NCBI GenBank assembly: GCA_027627225.1
Contig: CM051033.1
Span: 11,872,558-11,936,557, forward strand
DNA length: 64,000 nt
Origin: Congeria kusceri
Taxonomy: Eukaryota > Mollusca > Bivalvia > Myida > Dreissenidae
Direction of reading: 5' to 3'
The notes beneath the pieces were generated by a model. It was not told the origin of the DNA. It was given only the letters and a program-made list of their open reading frames with translations, and searched no databases. Positions 63,902 to 64,000 of the stretch are shown here, one piece after another; position 1 is the stretch's first letter, and each line of letters begins with the position of its first letter. The position numbers were made by a program, and so were the translations under genes.

Positions 63902-64000
63902 ATGTTTCTTCTAACATGTCAACCATTCCATCACATTAAAGGGACCTGTTCTCAAATTGACAAATATATTATTTTCAACATTTTAACTGACTTAGATATA

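Overview
This is a eukaryotic, AT-rich and gene-poor window. It has introns with GT/AG borders, no operons, and many satellites and non-autonomous transposons. The palindromic element at 8495-8761 (with fragments near 46.5-46.9 kb) resembles a repeat I remember as abundant in heterodont bivalves such as Dreissena. Together with the FNDC4/5-like gene and the Myb/SANT-like gene this points to a bivalve mollusc. The assignment is inference; no database was searched.

Layout. 0-18 kb is non-coding. It holds a 12-copy 65-bp CpG-rich satellite (780-1559), several terminal-inverted-repeat elements (1726-1988, 8495-8761, 12859-13490), a roughly 52-copy 26-bp minisatellite with a 14-unit higher-order repeat (10696-12044), a 48-bp tandem array (17861-18099), and three diverged copies of one older sequence (near 0.2, 5.3 and 12.2 kb). 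19-43 kb is built on diverged copies of a roughly 5-kb unit, near 19.0-23.8, 29.0-34.0 and 34.1-43.5 kb. The third copy is split by a 5.96-kb insertion (35122-41078).

Genes. (1) 24526-26285, plus strand: the last three exons of a single-pass membrane protein with one fibronectin III domain, FNDC4/FNDC5 (irisin)-like. The first visible exon carries a one-base frame break. (2) 57466-61016, plus strand: a seven-exon Myb/SANT-like protein with a C-terminal coiled coil. The first two splice joins do not keep frame; the other four do. (3) 35805-37642, plus strand: a weaker candidate, a 90-residue cysteine-rich protein that starts inside one arm of a large inverted repeat. (4) Two fragments of non-LTR retrotransposons (36660-37130 minus, 61933-63525 plus). 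The second is flanked by a direct repeat of about 375 bp that behaves like a very long target-site duplication.

43.5-57 kb holds no convincing gene, only diverged repeats, two tRNA-like or MITE fragments and a transposon-like element (55541-56869) built around a 350-bp TAG microsatellite. The genes do not form a pathway. The window is mainly a record of repeat expansion, nested insertion and local duplication around two cellular genes.
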